The notes beneath the pieces were generated by a model. The model had not been told where the DNA came from and did not search any database. It saw nothing but the letters and a program-made list of their open reading frames with translations. Shown piece by piece: positions 7,355 to 14,943 of a stretch of DNA of 20,024 bases (positions within the stretch are counted from its first letter, which is position 1; each line of letters begins with the position of its first letter). Both the position numbers and the translations under genes were made by a program. Source of the stretch: Methanolinea sp. UBA277 (GTDB lineage Archaea > Halobacteriota > Methanomicrobia > Methanomicrobiales > Methanospirillaceae); assembly GCA_002499905.1 (NCBI GenBank), contig DANP01000023.1, forward strand, positions 1-20,024, written 5' to 3'.

Positions 7355-8080
7355 CTATTCCTGTTTTACTCCCTGGGCAAGGAGGTTGTAGGCCAGCCGG
7401 GGGACTTTCTCTTCCACGAACGGTTCAATCTTTCGTGCGATCCCGAAGAAAGGATCGGCCAGGTTGAGGTGGGCAAACGAGCACCGCCTGACCTGCACCC
7501 CGGCAAACCCGGCATCCTCAAGGAGATCCTGCATCTCCCGGTCATCATAGTACCGTTCTCCGAAGGATCCCATACCGATCCAGCGGACTTTCATGACTTC
7601 GGCCATGCTGTAGATTGCCGGAAGACCGGAAGTAAACAGGTTCTTTCCGAGGGTGCAGATGGCAATGACCCCGCCCGGGCGAAGTACTCTGCATGCCTCG
7701 GAGAGCATCTGATCAGGTCTCCTGACATAGCTGAAGGCGAGGAGGCTGGTTACGGCATCAAAGCACCCGTCCCTGAATGGCAGCACCTCGGCATTTCCCA
7801 TGGTGAAATCGCTGGACACGCACCGTGATTGTGCCCGCTGCACCATACCCCTGGAGAGGTCCAGCCCCACCCCGCTCCCGCCATACCGTTCATAAGCTTT
7901 CAGGAAGAGCCCGGTCCCGCATCCGAGGTCGAGAATATGGCCGCCGGCAGGGATACAGTCCATCACCTGGCTGGTGATGTGGCCATAGTAGAATCGTCCC
8001 CGGTTCCGGTTGTACCGGTTGTCATAGATATCGGCCACTTCATCATAGTGCTGCCTGACTTTCTCGAGCGATTCCCCCAT
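7355..8080 (-). CDS. Class I SAM-dependent methyltransferase (UbiE-like)
   Basis: A 241-residue soluble methyltransferase with the Rossmann fold. Motif I is LDLGCGTG (residues 50-57), followed by the acidic GVGLDLS loop, NAEVLPF and an LRPGG post-motif, all typical of UbiE/Methyltransf_11 enzymes. The N-terminal YDEVADIYDNRYN is also common in this group. The substrate cannot be inferred. The ATG shares its A with the TGA of the preceding clamp-loader subunit (TGATG), and an AGGAG lies eight bases upstream, so translation is likely coupled. It is the last gene of the leftward operon and ends one base from the stop of the converging plus-strand gene, leaving no room for a terminator between them. 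Confidence 0.85.
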   Translation of the reverse strand: MGESLEKVRQHYDEVADIYDNRYNRNRGRFYYGHITSQVMDCIPAGGHILDLGCGTGLFLKAYERYGGSGVGLDLSRGMVQRAQSRCVSSDFTMGNAEVLPFRDGCFDAVTSLLAFSYVRRPDQMLSEACRVLRPGGVIAICTLGKNLFTSGLPAIYSMAEVMKVRWIGMGSFGERYYDDREMQDLLEDAGFAGVQVRRCSFAHLNLADPFFGIARKIEPFVEEKVPRLAYNLLAQGVKQE

Positions 8081-9075
8081 CAGAATATCTCCTGTGCGAT
8101 ACGTGCAGCCATGGCATTCAGCTGGATGTATTCATTATTACACCGCGTTAACCTATAATCTGTTTCGGCAAGGAGTGTTACGAGCCGGGGATCATGATAC
8201 TCCTTTCGCACTGCATTCCGGAACTCGGAGAGAACCTCCCGGGAAGTGAGGCCGTACTCGATCATCAGGGTCTCAAACCTCCGGATGGCGGCAGGGAGAT
8301 CGCCTTTTGTAATAGCGGCCAGTGCCGCCTGGGCAATCTGCCCGGTCTCGGTCTGGGACCACCGGATCAGGTCGGCCGCACCCTCAGTACCGGCACTCAC
8401 CTGCAGGAGCATGATCGCCTTCCTGAGGTCACCTCCAGCCGCCTGTACGATCAGTTCGATCTCATCGGTCGAGAGGCCCGGTCCGGCCGGACATTCGCAG
8501 GAGAGAATCGATCGCAACCGGGCATCAACCACCTCATCGCTGAGGGGGGAGAAGAAGACGGGAAGGCACCGGGAGCTGATGGCCGGGATGATGCCCGAAG
8601 AGCGGGTGGTCACATACACAAACCGGCAGGTCCGGCTGTAGCGTTCCATGATCCTGCGCAAACCCTGCTGGGCCTCGCGGGAGAGGGCTGAAGCCCCCTC
8701 GAAGATCAGAAGGCGGAACTCTGCATCGAGCGGGCGGACGGACGCATACCACCGGGTGATATTTTTGAAGTTGGTGAGCAGGCTCTCTTCCCTCCGGTAG
8801 ATATGGGCATACCGCTCGTTCCCTTCAAGGTACTTCTTCCCCTGTTCAAAGAGGTCCGAGGCCTGGATGGTGGTGGTATTCTCGCCGAACCGTTCGCCGA
8901 AGAGTTCCCGGGCGAGGCATTCGACGGCCACACTCTTCCCCGTGCCTGCGGGACCGGTAATGAGCAGGTGGGGGAGGGAACCTGTCCGGGCGGCACTCCT
9001 CAACCGGGATATCACCTGCTCCTGCCCGAGGATCTCCCCGAATGATACCGGCCGGTACTTCTCAATCCAGAGCAT
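8080..9075 (-). CDS. Divergent replication factor C small subunit (RfcS2-like)
   Basis: A 331-residue AAA+ protein of the clamp-loader small-subunit family. It opens with LWIEKYRP like RfcS, has an intact Walker A GPAGTGKS (41-48) and an SRC arginine-finger motif (168-170). The Walker B DEAD of the RfcS encoded at 17430-18398 is replaced by EGAS (126-129), and the sensor-1 Asn of the CNYSS segment is replaced by Thr in TTRSS. There is also an insertion after the first ~75 residues. It should bind ATP but hydrolyse it poorly. Methanosarcina has a second small subunit, RfcS2, and this is the likely equivalent. The ATG at 9073-9075 is chosen because GGAGG lies seven bases upstream; a TTG at 9081 is less likely. 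The gene overlaps the end of the phosphopantothenate synthetase gene by 14 nt. Confidence 0.8.
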   Translation of the reverse strand: MLWIEKYRPVSFGEILGQEQVISRLRSAARTGSLPHLLITGPAGTGKSVAVECLARELFGERFGENTTTIQASDLFEQGKKYLEGNERYAHIYRREESLLTNFKNITRWYASVRPLDAEFRLLIFEGASALSREAQQGLRRIMERYSRTCRFVYVTTRSSGIIPAISSRCLPVFFSPLSDEVVDARLRSILSCECPAGPGLSTDEIELIVQAAGGDLRKAIMLLQVSAGTEGAADLIRWSQTETGQIAQAALAAITKGDLPAAIRRFETLMIEYGLTSREVLSEFRNAVRKEYHDPRLVTLLAETDYRLTRCNNEYIQLNAMAARIAQEIF

Positions 9076-9793
9076 GCTCAAGCCTCCATATGATAGCCCT
9101 GATCGCTTCCTGCAGGAATTCCCGGTTGTCGAACCCTTCGGAGAGCGCTCCCGCCTCCGTCCGGTCGAGTTCGTGGCAGAACCGCGTGGTGGCGGGTATG
9201 GCCCGGGTCAGCTCATCAACGATGGTCAGGTCGGCGGAGCGGGCTGTCCGGGAGAGGGGGTTGAGATCGATGGCGATCACCTTCTTCCCCATGCCGCACA
9301 GTGCCTGGCACCGGTCCCCGTCTTCGAGCGGAACCAGCACCACGTCTGCCGATCCGATTCCCGCTCTCAGGCAGAGTGCCCGGTCGTGGGGGAGGGGTAA
9401 CAGGCGTTCGGGCACCCCGGAGAGCACCCGGACATCATGGTCTTCGAGGAGCCGGGTGATCTTTGCCATTCGCTCACTGGTCCGGTGGAAGAGGTTGACC
9501 TCCACGGCGGCGCCGGAAGCTTCCTGGAGGCCGGCGATGAGCCCGGCAGCGAGGGCCGCGGTGTTTCCATTTACGGAAATGACCGCGTGCTCAGCCGAGA
9601 GGAGGAGTGCGGCGGCAATCCGTTCGGCCCGGAGGGCTCCGGGACTGGTCTCTTCTCCGATGAGGTAGTCAAAGGCTTCCCCCCGGCCATGGGCGGTGAG
9701 TCCTTCAAGGGCGACAATGCCTTCCTGTGCACACCGTGCAAGACGTTCCCGGACGACGAGTGACCGGTACCGGGGATGGTCTTCCGGGATCAC
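9062..9793 (-). CDS. 4-phosphopantoate--beta-alanine ligase (archaeal phosphopantothenate synthetase)
   Basis: A 243-residue protein of the archaeal PPS family (formerly DUF137). It joins 4-phosphopantoate and beta-alanine with ATP to give 4'-phosphopantothenate, replacing the bacterial order of PanC then CoaA. Family features are HGRGEAFDYLIGEETS (about 36-51), the VNGNTAAL segment, an NLFHRTSER stretch and IAIDLNPLSRTA near residue 175. Length is normal. The start is GTG at 9791-9793, whose GTGA overlaps the TGA stop of pantoate kinase by four bases, so the two consecutive pathway enzymes are probably translationally coupled. The stop lies inside the start region of the clamp-loader subunit downstream. 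Confidence 0.92.
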   Translation of the reverse strand: MIPEDHPRYRSLVVRERLARCAQEGIVALEGLTAHGRGEAFDYLIGEETSPGALRAERIAAALLLSAEHAVISVNGNTAALAAGLIAGLQEASGAAVEVNLFHRTSERMAKITRLLEDHDVRVLSGVPERLLPLPHDRALCLRAGIGSADVVLVPLEDGDRCQALCGMGKKVIAIDLNPLSRTARSADLTIVDELTRAIPATTRFCHELDRTEAGALSEGFDNREFLQEAIRAIIWRLEHALD

Positions 9794-10668
9794 GGCTGTA
9801 CCCCCGTAATCCTGACCCCGGATGCCGCCATGTGGAGTTCGAACACCTCACCGTAGCGGGAGAGGATCCCGTATGCCCGTTCTCCCGGGGCAAACACCCC
9901 GTTTCCGAGCATGGTCATGCTCGCTGGCATCTGCTCCCGGTCACACTCCGCGAGCACCTCGCGGACGGCAGGGGTCAGCAGTCCGCTCCGGTCCGCAAAG
10001 AGACGGGAGAGGCGGAAGAACTTTATCGGGGTATCCGGAAGCTGGCCGGGGTAGGCGCCGGCAATCCGTTCCAGGGTTTCAGGGGATCCCAGGATGCCGG
10101 GTGAGTGGAGGGGGCCGAAATTCACCGCGTAGACCGGTTCGGGGACATCGAAGTACCGGACGATCCCGGCACCGGTTCCGGCCCCCGTCCGGTAGTCACG
10201 CCCGCCGCCCTGACATGCCGCGACATCGCCAAGGCCCGTATGGTGCAGGATCTCTGCTTCATGGGCCCGTCCGATACACTCCCCCGGGGAGAGACCGGCC
10301 CCGCAGAGTGCGTTGATGGCGAAGGCACCGGCCATCAGGGCTGCTGCGGAGAGTCCGAACCCCGCACCGATGGGGAGAGTGCAGGTGGTCTCGATCCGGA
10401 CGGTGCAGGGGAACTGCCCGGCGAGGTAGGAGAGCGGGGGCGAATCGGTGAACTCTTCAAGGATGGTACCATCCTCCCTGACGCGCCGGGCACAGACCGA
10501 TGGTTCGTCCGCACGGGTTACCCGGACCGATACACCTTCATCGATCACCATCCCGGCACCAATGCTGCCGGTGGTCGAGGGATGGGATCCGATGACCGGG
10601 TAGAAGTAGCCGGAGAGATGGCCCGGACAGAACGCGGTTACCGATGATATGCCTGACTCTTCTCTCAT
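9790..10668 (-). CDS. Pantoate kinase (archaeal GHMP family)
   Basis: A 292-residue GHMP-superfamily kinase that phosphorylates pantoate to 4-phosphopantoate, the first archaea-specific step of CoA synthesis. Visible motifs are the N-terminal CPGHLSGYF (motif 1), the STTGSIGAGMVIDEG segment, and the phosphate-binding PIGAGFGLSAAAL (about 99-111). The start chosen is the ATG at 10666-10668, with GGGTGA five bases upstream; a GTG nine bases earlier (10677) is possible. It is followed directly by the phosphopantothenate synthetase with a 4-nt overlap and is preceded by coaBC after 41 nt, so three consecutive steps of one pathway lie together. Pathway order and enzyme assignment follow the characterised Methanosarcina and Thermococcus enzymes. 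Confidence 0.9.
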   Translation of the reverse strand: MREESGISSVTAFCPGHLSGYFYPVIGSHPSTTGSIGAGMVIDEGVSVRVTRADEPSVCARRVREDGTILEEFTDSPPLSYLAGQFPCTVRIETTCTLPIGAGFGLSAAALMAGAFAINALCGAGLSPGECIGRAHEAEILHHTGLGDVAACQGGGRDYRTGAGTGAGIVRYFDVPEPVYAVNFGPLHSPGILGSPETLERIAGAYPGQLPDTPIKFFRLSRLFADRSGLLTPAVREVLAECDREQMPASMTMLGNGVFAPGERAYGILSRYGEVFELHMAASGVRITGVQP

Positions 10669-10709
10669 TATGCTCACCCATCAGGCCGGACAGGGGCGGA
10701 CAACAGTTT

Positions 10710-11861
10710 TCACCGGGTCACTCCCCGGTCGAGGATACACTGCCATATCGCCGCCGCGATCTCTTCTTTGCGCCCTTCTGTCTCGGTGCGGGAATCTTTG
10801 GTAATCATCACTACTGCTCCCTGCGGAGAACCCATGCTCTCCGGTCTGTTCACCACCACCATTCGTGCGCCCTTTTTGAGCAGATCCTGTGCCGCTCCCT
10901 CCTCGTCTGAACCGAGTTTGAAGGCCACGGCCGGGATTCCGCACCCGGTGATCACCACATCCAGCAGCTTGGGGAGCGGGTGCAGGGTCAGTGTGACCGG
11001 AGCCCCGCTCCGCAGCTTTCCTGCAAACGGCTCAGGCGCGAAATCCGAGATCGCGGCTGCGCTGATATAGAGGTCGGGCGGCTCTTCACGGCAGATCCGG
11101 AGGACAGCCTCCCGCATGTCCGATGCGCTGGTGACCGCCACGTTGCGCACACAGGGAACCCGGCCGCTATGGACGATGGTGACATCTGCACCGAGGCGGA
11201 ATGCCTGGAGGGCAAGCTCCTGTCCCATCTGCCCGGTCGACCGGGTGGTCAGCACCCGGACATCGTCGATCGTTTCACGGCAGGGGCCGCTGGAGATCAG
11301 GATTCGTTTTCCGGCCAGCGGCCTGCCGAGGAGCGCGCGTTCACAGTGGAGGACGATCTCATCGGTTCCGGCGATCTTTGCCTTTCCCTCCTCGATACGT
11401 GGCGGCACCACCTCAACCCCCCACTGTTCCAGTCGTGCCAGGCAGTCGCGAAGACCCGGGTGACGGAACATGCTGTGGTGCATGGCAGGCACGACGATTA
11501 CCGGCATACCCCTGCCGAGTGCGGTGGTGGCGAAGGTTGTAACCGGGGTGTCATCGATCCCTGCGGCTGTCTTGCAGAGGGTGTTTGCCGTGCAGGGAGC
11601 GATCAGGAGAAGATCGGCGGTCCCGTCGTCGCCGCAGTGGGTAACATGCTCCACCCTGCCGGTGATCGCCACCACCGTTTCGTTTCCGGTGGCGTAGGTC
11701 AGGGCGTCGGGATGGATGATGCGGGTTGCCGCGCCGCTCATGACCGCGGTCACCCGCGCCCCTTTCCGTCGCAGGGCATGGGTAAGCCGCACCATCTCCA
11801 CGGCGGCAATGCTCCCGGTCACCCCGAGAACGATCTGCTTCTCCTTCAGGCTCTCCTGCAT
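10710..11861 (-). CDS. coaBC: Bifunctional phosphopantothenoylcysteine decarboxylase/phosphopantothenate--cysteine ligase
   Basis: A 383-residue bifunctional enzyme that ligates cysteine to 4'-phosphopantothenate and decarboxylates the product to 4'-phosphopantetheine. The N-terminal flavoprotein (CoaC) domain spans about 1-175: GVTGSIAA near the start, the EHVTH segment with His72/His75 as the candidate catalytic His, APCTANT (88-94), and PAMH (125-128) where bacterial enzymes have PxMN. The C-terminal CoaB domain begins near 183 (AGKRILISSGPCRETID) and contains STGQMG, ISAAAISDF and the GKLRS lysine segment. Length matches the family. The ATG at 11859-11861 overlaps the TGA of taw2 by one base (TGATG), with AAGGTGGT just upstream as SD. 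It lies in one operon with pantoate kinase and phosphopantothenate synthetase. Confidence 0.93.
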   Translation of the reverse strand: MQESLKEKQIVLGVTGSIAAVEMVRLTHALRRKGARVTAVMSGAATRIIHPDALTYATGNETVVAITGRVEHVTHCGDDGTADLLLIAPCTANTLCKTAAGIDDTPVTTFATTALGRGMPVIVVPAMHHSMFRHPGLRDCLARLEQWGVEVVPPRIEEGKAKIAGTDEIVLHCERALLGRPLAGKRILISSGPCRETIDDVRVLTTRSTGQMGQELALQAFRLGADVTIVHSGRVPCVRNVAVTSASDMREAVLRICREEPPDLYISAAAISDFAPEPFAGKLRSGAPVTLTLHPLPKLLDVVITGCGIPAVAFKLGSDEEGAAQDLLKKGARMVVVNRPESMGSPQGAVVMITKDSRTETEGRKEEIAAAIWQCILDRGVTR

Positions 11862-12724
11862 CAGACCACCTTCAGGTCAAGGACATAGTGCCATGTGTGC
11901 GGTGCAACCTTTTTTATCCTCCGGATGCCGGTCTCACTGAACCACCGTCTGCAGGATTCGGGGATTTCCGGATGACGGGATCCTGCTGTATGGAGGTGGA
12001 TGGTCCCGCCGGGAAGGGTATGGCCGGCTGCGATGTCGAGGAATGCAGGGGAGTCGAAGTGACCCATGATGATCCGGTCATACCACCCGGTCAGGAGATC
12101 CCGGCAGTCCCCGCACTCGGGGACAACGCGTGACTCCACCCGGTTCTCGCGGATATTCCGGCAGAGGTACCCATAGGCTACCGGGTTGAGCTCCATGGCG
12201 TGCACCCGTGCCCCTGCACGGGCTGCCGGGATGGTAAAGTACCCGATCCCTGCAAACATATCGGCGACCCGCTCCCTGCCCCCGATAATACGCATCATCC
12301 GTGCTTTCTCGGTCCGGTTTCCCTGCGAGAACATCACCCGGCACGGGTCAAACCGGAACACCATCCCCATCTCCCGGCACGAAACCTCCGAGGGTTCACC
12401 CCGGAGCACCCGGACGTCAGGGATCCGTTCCACACCCCGGCAGGACCGGATCCAGAGGATGGCATCCGGCTTCTTCCAGGTTTCGATCCGGTCGATCTCC
12501 GCCTCTGTCGGCTCCTTCCCCTGCACGATGGCGATCGGGCCGGCCATGAAGAACCCCCTTCCCTGGTAGGAGACCGTCGGGGGCAGTTCCGTGTCGCAGG
12601 GATAGCCCTCCTTCACCGGTACATGTGCGATACCCTGCTCCACGTAGGAACGCCGGGTGTGGTCAACCCAGTCCGCATCGCGAACCGAGCTGAGCAGCTC
12701 CGCAGGGATCTGGCGGCTTCGCAT
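11861..12724 (-). CDS. taw2: tRNA(Phe) wybutosine-synthesis aminocarboxypropyltransferase Taw2
   Basis: A 287-residue Trm5/TYW2-family enzyme. The core FRFDPCRVMFSQGNR (about 123-137), the SAM site DMFAGIGYF (155-163) and MELNP (177-181) are shared by Trm5 and Taw2. The later IMGHFDSPAFLDIA with GGTIHLH fits Taw2 and lacks the NLPxxA catalytic motif of Trm5 methyltransferases. Archaeal Taw2 transfers the 3-amino-3-carboxypropyl group of SAM to 4-demethylwyosine at position 37 of tRNA(Phe), giving yW-86. The start is taken as the ATG at 12722-12724, two bases after the nmd3 stop; a GTG at 12730 overlapping that stop is an alternative. An in-frame ATG further upstream at 12814 lies wholly inside nmd3 and is not used. 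Neighbours nmd3 and DUF424 also point to translation. Confidence 0.85.
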   Translation of the reverse strand: MRSRQIPAELLSSVRDADWVDHTRRSYVEQGIAHVPVKEGYPCDTELPPTVSYQGRGFFMAGPIAIVQGKEPTEAEIDRIETWKKPDAILWIRSCRGVERIPDVRVLRGEPSEVSCREMGMVFRFDPCRVMFSQGNRTEKARMMRIIGGRERVADMFAGIGYFTIPAARAGARVHAMELNPVAYGYLCRNIRENRVESRVVPECGDCRDLLTGWYDRIIMGHFDSPAFLDIAAGHTLPGGTIHLHTAGSRHPEIPESCRRWFSETGIRRIKKVAPHTWHYVLDLKVV

Positions 12725-12726
12725 GG

Positions 12727-13791
12727 TCACCCCAGCAGGATGAGTTCGTCTGCTGTCCGGAGGATCCGGATCCTGTCTCCGGGTTCTGCCTGCATTCCCG
12801 GGGGAATCCGGCACTCCGTACTCTCTCCCGTGGCGGGATCGAGGACGCCGATCGTGTCCCCCTCCCGGAACACGACCAGGTATTCGGCGGCATCCCGCAC
12901 ATTTCCTACCAGCGCGTCGATCCTGTTTTCCGGGGCCGAACGCTGCTGTCCATCCGGAATTTCACTGAACCTGACATCCCGGCCGTCAGCGTTCTGCACC
13001 TCGGCATACCTGCCGTGGACCACGATGATATCCCCCCGCATATATTTCGGGAGCCGGACCGAGTAGGTGATCCGGAAGAGCCGCTTTCCCGCCCGCTCGC
13101 CGACCAGCTTCGGATGGGTGGTATACCGCCCGCCCATGGCCCGGACAATGGCCGTGGCGATCTCCTGGCCGATCCGCTGCGACCCGATAGTGATATCGAG
13201 GCCGTCCCGGGTCTCTTCGATCTCGGAAATGAACGAGAGGCGTTCACCGGAGGAAACCAGCGCCTCCTCCACTTCGTGTGCGATACGCCCGGCGTTCCGG
13301 AGCTCCCAGGGGAGGGGTTTTCTCCCGGTTGCCCGGACCTGGACCACTCCTTCGTGGTAGCTCCCCGACATCCGGCTGCACCGGTCACACTGTTCCTTCT
13401 GCCAGAGGATCTCGATCTGGCAGGATCCTTCCACCGGCTCTCCGAGCAGGGTTCCCGACATCCGGCATTCCGCGATTGAGCGGTTGCTGCTCTGGTCGTG
13501 GATGCTGATGGCGACCCCGGGATTGCTGACTTCGGGAATGATGTGAATCGCCCGCCTGGCGAGTTCGTAAGCGAGCTCCTCCCTCGGAACACCGGTGTCA
13601 ACCCACAGACCGGCCTCTTTCCAGGAGCCGCAGCTCGGACAGCAGATGCTGACAACCCGTGCCGGGCATGAGAACCAGGAGAGTTGTGCCACCCTGCAGG
13701 CCCCGCAGAGTCCTCCGTCAGCCGAAGGGCGTCCGCAGCGGGGGCAGATGTTCTCCCTGATCCGTATCTTAAATTCTGATGATTTGGGCAT
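12727..13791 (-). CDS. nmd3: NMD3-family ribosomal large-subunit biogenesis protein
   Basis: A 354-residue archaeal homologue of NMD3, the eukaryotic 60S export adaptor. The N-terminal zinc region shows Cys16/Cys19 (CPRC), Cys29/Cys32 (CGAC), Cys42 and Cys50/51/54 (CCPSC), with a further CDRC at 135-138. The C-terminal third is beta-rich (RLFRITYSVRLPKYM and the SH3-like LDPATGESTECRIPPG). Archaea have no nuclear export, so the protein is thought to act in maturation or quality control of the 50S subunit; its exact archaeal task is not established. The ATG at 13789-13791 lies inside the DUF424 gene (23-nt overlap) and taw2 follows at once, so all three are probably translated from one message. 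Confidence 0.9.
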   Translation of the reverse strand: MPKSSEFKIRIRENICPRCGRPSADGGLCGACRVAQLSWFSCPARVVSICCPSCGSWKEAGLWVDTGVPREELAYELARRAIHIIPEVSNPGVAISIHDQSSNRSIAECRMSGTLLGEPVEGSCQIEILWQKEQCDRCSRMSGSYHEGVVQVRATGRKPLPWELRNAGRIAHEVEEALVSSGERLSFISEIEETRDGLDITIGSQRIGQEIATAIVRAMGGRYTTHPKLVGERAGKRLFRITYSVRLPKYMRGDIIVVHGRYAEVQNADGRDVRFSEIPDGQQRSAPENRIDALVGNVRDAAEYLVVFREGDTIGVLDPATGESTECRIPPGMQAEPGDRIRILRTADELILLG

Positions 13792-14062
13792 GGGGGACTG
13801 ACCCGATACGTATACATCCGTCTTTTCCGATCAGACCGAGATCGATGGCCAGGGCCACCGAACGCTCTCCCATCAGGTTTGCGTTCCCGGCTCGGGAGAG
13901 GGCGGTTCTGACCTCTACCGGAGTCGCGAGGGTTCCTCCGTAGAAGGCCTCTGATATGTGGATCTCGAGATCGCCCTGGCGAATCCGGACGTTGAGGAGT
14001 TCCCTGTCGCATACTGCAACGACTTCATCACCGGCCGGGGTGCGGTGAATCTTCAGGTACAT
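13769..14062 (-). CDS. DUF424 family protein
   Basis: A 97-residue archaeal conserved protein. The start is the ATG at 14060-14062 (MYLKIHRTPAG), since the upstream residues of the longer frame are encoded by AT-rich promoter DNA. Features include the ISEAFYGG segment and NLMGERSVALAIDLGLI, typical of DUF424. The function is not established; the close association with nmd3 and taw2 suggests a translation or ribosome role by context only. No SD precedes the ATG, while a TATA-like element lies about 28 nt upstream, which fits a leaderless message. It is probably the first gene of the eight-gene leftward operon. Confidence 0.82.
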   Translation of the reverse strand: MYLKIHRTPAGDEVVAVCDRELLNVRIRQGDLEIHISEAFYGGTLATPVEVRTALSRAGNANLMGERSVALAIDLGLIGKDGCIRIGSVPHAQIIRI

Positions 14063-14084
14063 TGGATATACGTGGCGGGGTGAA

Positions 14085-14097
14085 TACATAAAATAAT
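14085..14097 (-). promoter_or_regulatory. TATA-like promoter of the DUF424-nmd3-taw2-CoA operon
   Basis: On the minus strand ATTATTTTATGTATT occupies about 14098-14084 in an otherwise GC-rich 53-nt gap between the TatD-like hydrolase and DUF424. Its centre is about 28 nt before the DUF424 ATG, so the transcript would start at or very near the start codon. The operon start is thus inferred here, although read-through from the hydrolase is possible. Confidence 0.5.
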
Positions 14098-14115
14098 ACG
14101 ACGGGGAAGCCGCGT

Positions 14116-14943
14116 TCACCGCGAGATTTCGACGCCGTACACCCGGCCGGGTGTCTCAACATGGATGCGGTGCGCATCCTCAGTGGTGATCAGCATCCCG
14201 GAGAGCAGCCTGAACGTGGCCCGGGGTACCGATTTCGGCCCGATGACCGCCCCCGGCCTGCTGTTCTCGTCCATGTAGTCGCTCTCCATGGTGAACCGCC
14301 GCCCTGCCGCCGCCAGTTCCGGAATTGCCGGGTGGGTGGCGATCATCGAGGGGGTGAGGGGGGTGTCGGGAGTGGCATAGTGTTTCACCACCCGAAATGC
14401 AGGGAGGCCGGCACGGCCGGCACGATCCACCACATCAATACACGGACCGCTCTCTGCGTGGATCTGGACCGCACAATCGAGCCGTGCAGCCCGGGAGAGG
14501 GCATGAGAGAGCACGTCATTTGATGCATCGAGGATCGCGGGCGGCACCTCGTAGTGGGGCCGACCGCTCTTGAGGGCGACCGCTTTCCCTTCCGCGATGT
14601 ACTCTGCGGCGATATCCAGCCCCCGCTTCATCACCGATACCACATCATCGAGGGGGTAGTGCCCGGAAAGGCGGGTAATCTCGGCGGGGTGGACTCCCAG
14701 CACCACGAAGACGGTGAGCCCGATCCCCCGGACCGCGTCGGCAACAGCAACCGTCTCATCGAAAACCTCCCTGAACTCCTCACCCGTCTCCGGGAAGATC
14801 CCGAACGAGGAGGAAGGTTTTGAGACCAGGAAGAGGTGGGTCCCCCCGGCCCGCTGGAAATCCTTTGCGGCCGCAAGTCCCCTGCCGTTCCTCGGATCGA
14901 TATGGATATGATCGTCAGTGATCGGGATGGCCGGGTTCTTCAT
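14116..14943 (-). CDS. TatD-related metal-dependent hydrolase
   Basis: A 275-residue TIM-barrel hydrolase of the TatD/amidohydrolase type (archaeal COG1099-like branch). Metal-site candidates are His12 and His14 (DDHIHID), His85 (GVHP), His152 (IHAES), His188 (VKHYA) and Asp222 (ESDYMD). At the place where TatD proteins usually have the metal-bridging Glu of a GEIG motif, this one reads VALKSGRPHY, with Lys125. The substrate is unknown; bacterial TatD proteins are 3'-5' exonucleases, but this archaeal branch is uncharacterised. The ATG at 14941-14943 lies inside mptD (29-nt overlap) with no clear SD, suggesting coupled translation. Confidence 0.8.
   Translation of the reverse strand: MKNPAIPITDDHIHIDPRNGRGLAAAKDFQRAGGTHLFLVSKPSSSFGIFPETGEEFREVFDETVAVADAVRGIGLTVFVVLGVHPAEITRLSGHYPLDDVVSVMKRGLDIAAEYIAEGKAVALKSGRPHYEVPPAILDASNDVLSHALSRAARLDCAVQIHAESGPCIDVVDRAGRAGLPAFRVVKHYATPDTPLTPSMIATHPAIPELAAAGRRFTMESDYMDENSRPGAVIGPKSVPRATFRLLSGMLITTEDAHRIHVETPGRVYGVEISR

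Noticed and set aside
10980..11888. 302-codon plus-strand open frame opposite coaBC
   Set aside because: Antisense to a protein with clear CoaBC motifs; no recognisable domain, no SD and low-complexity composition.
12906..14012. 368-codon minus-strand open frame overlapping nmd3 and DUF424
   Set aside because: It shares DNA with two recognisable proteins on the same strand in another frame, and its Ser/Arg/Pro/Gly-rich composition is typical of out-of-frame translation.
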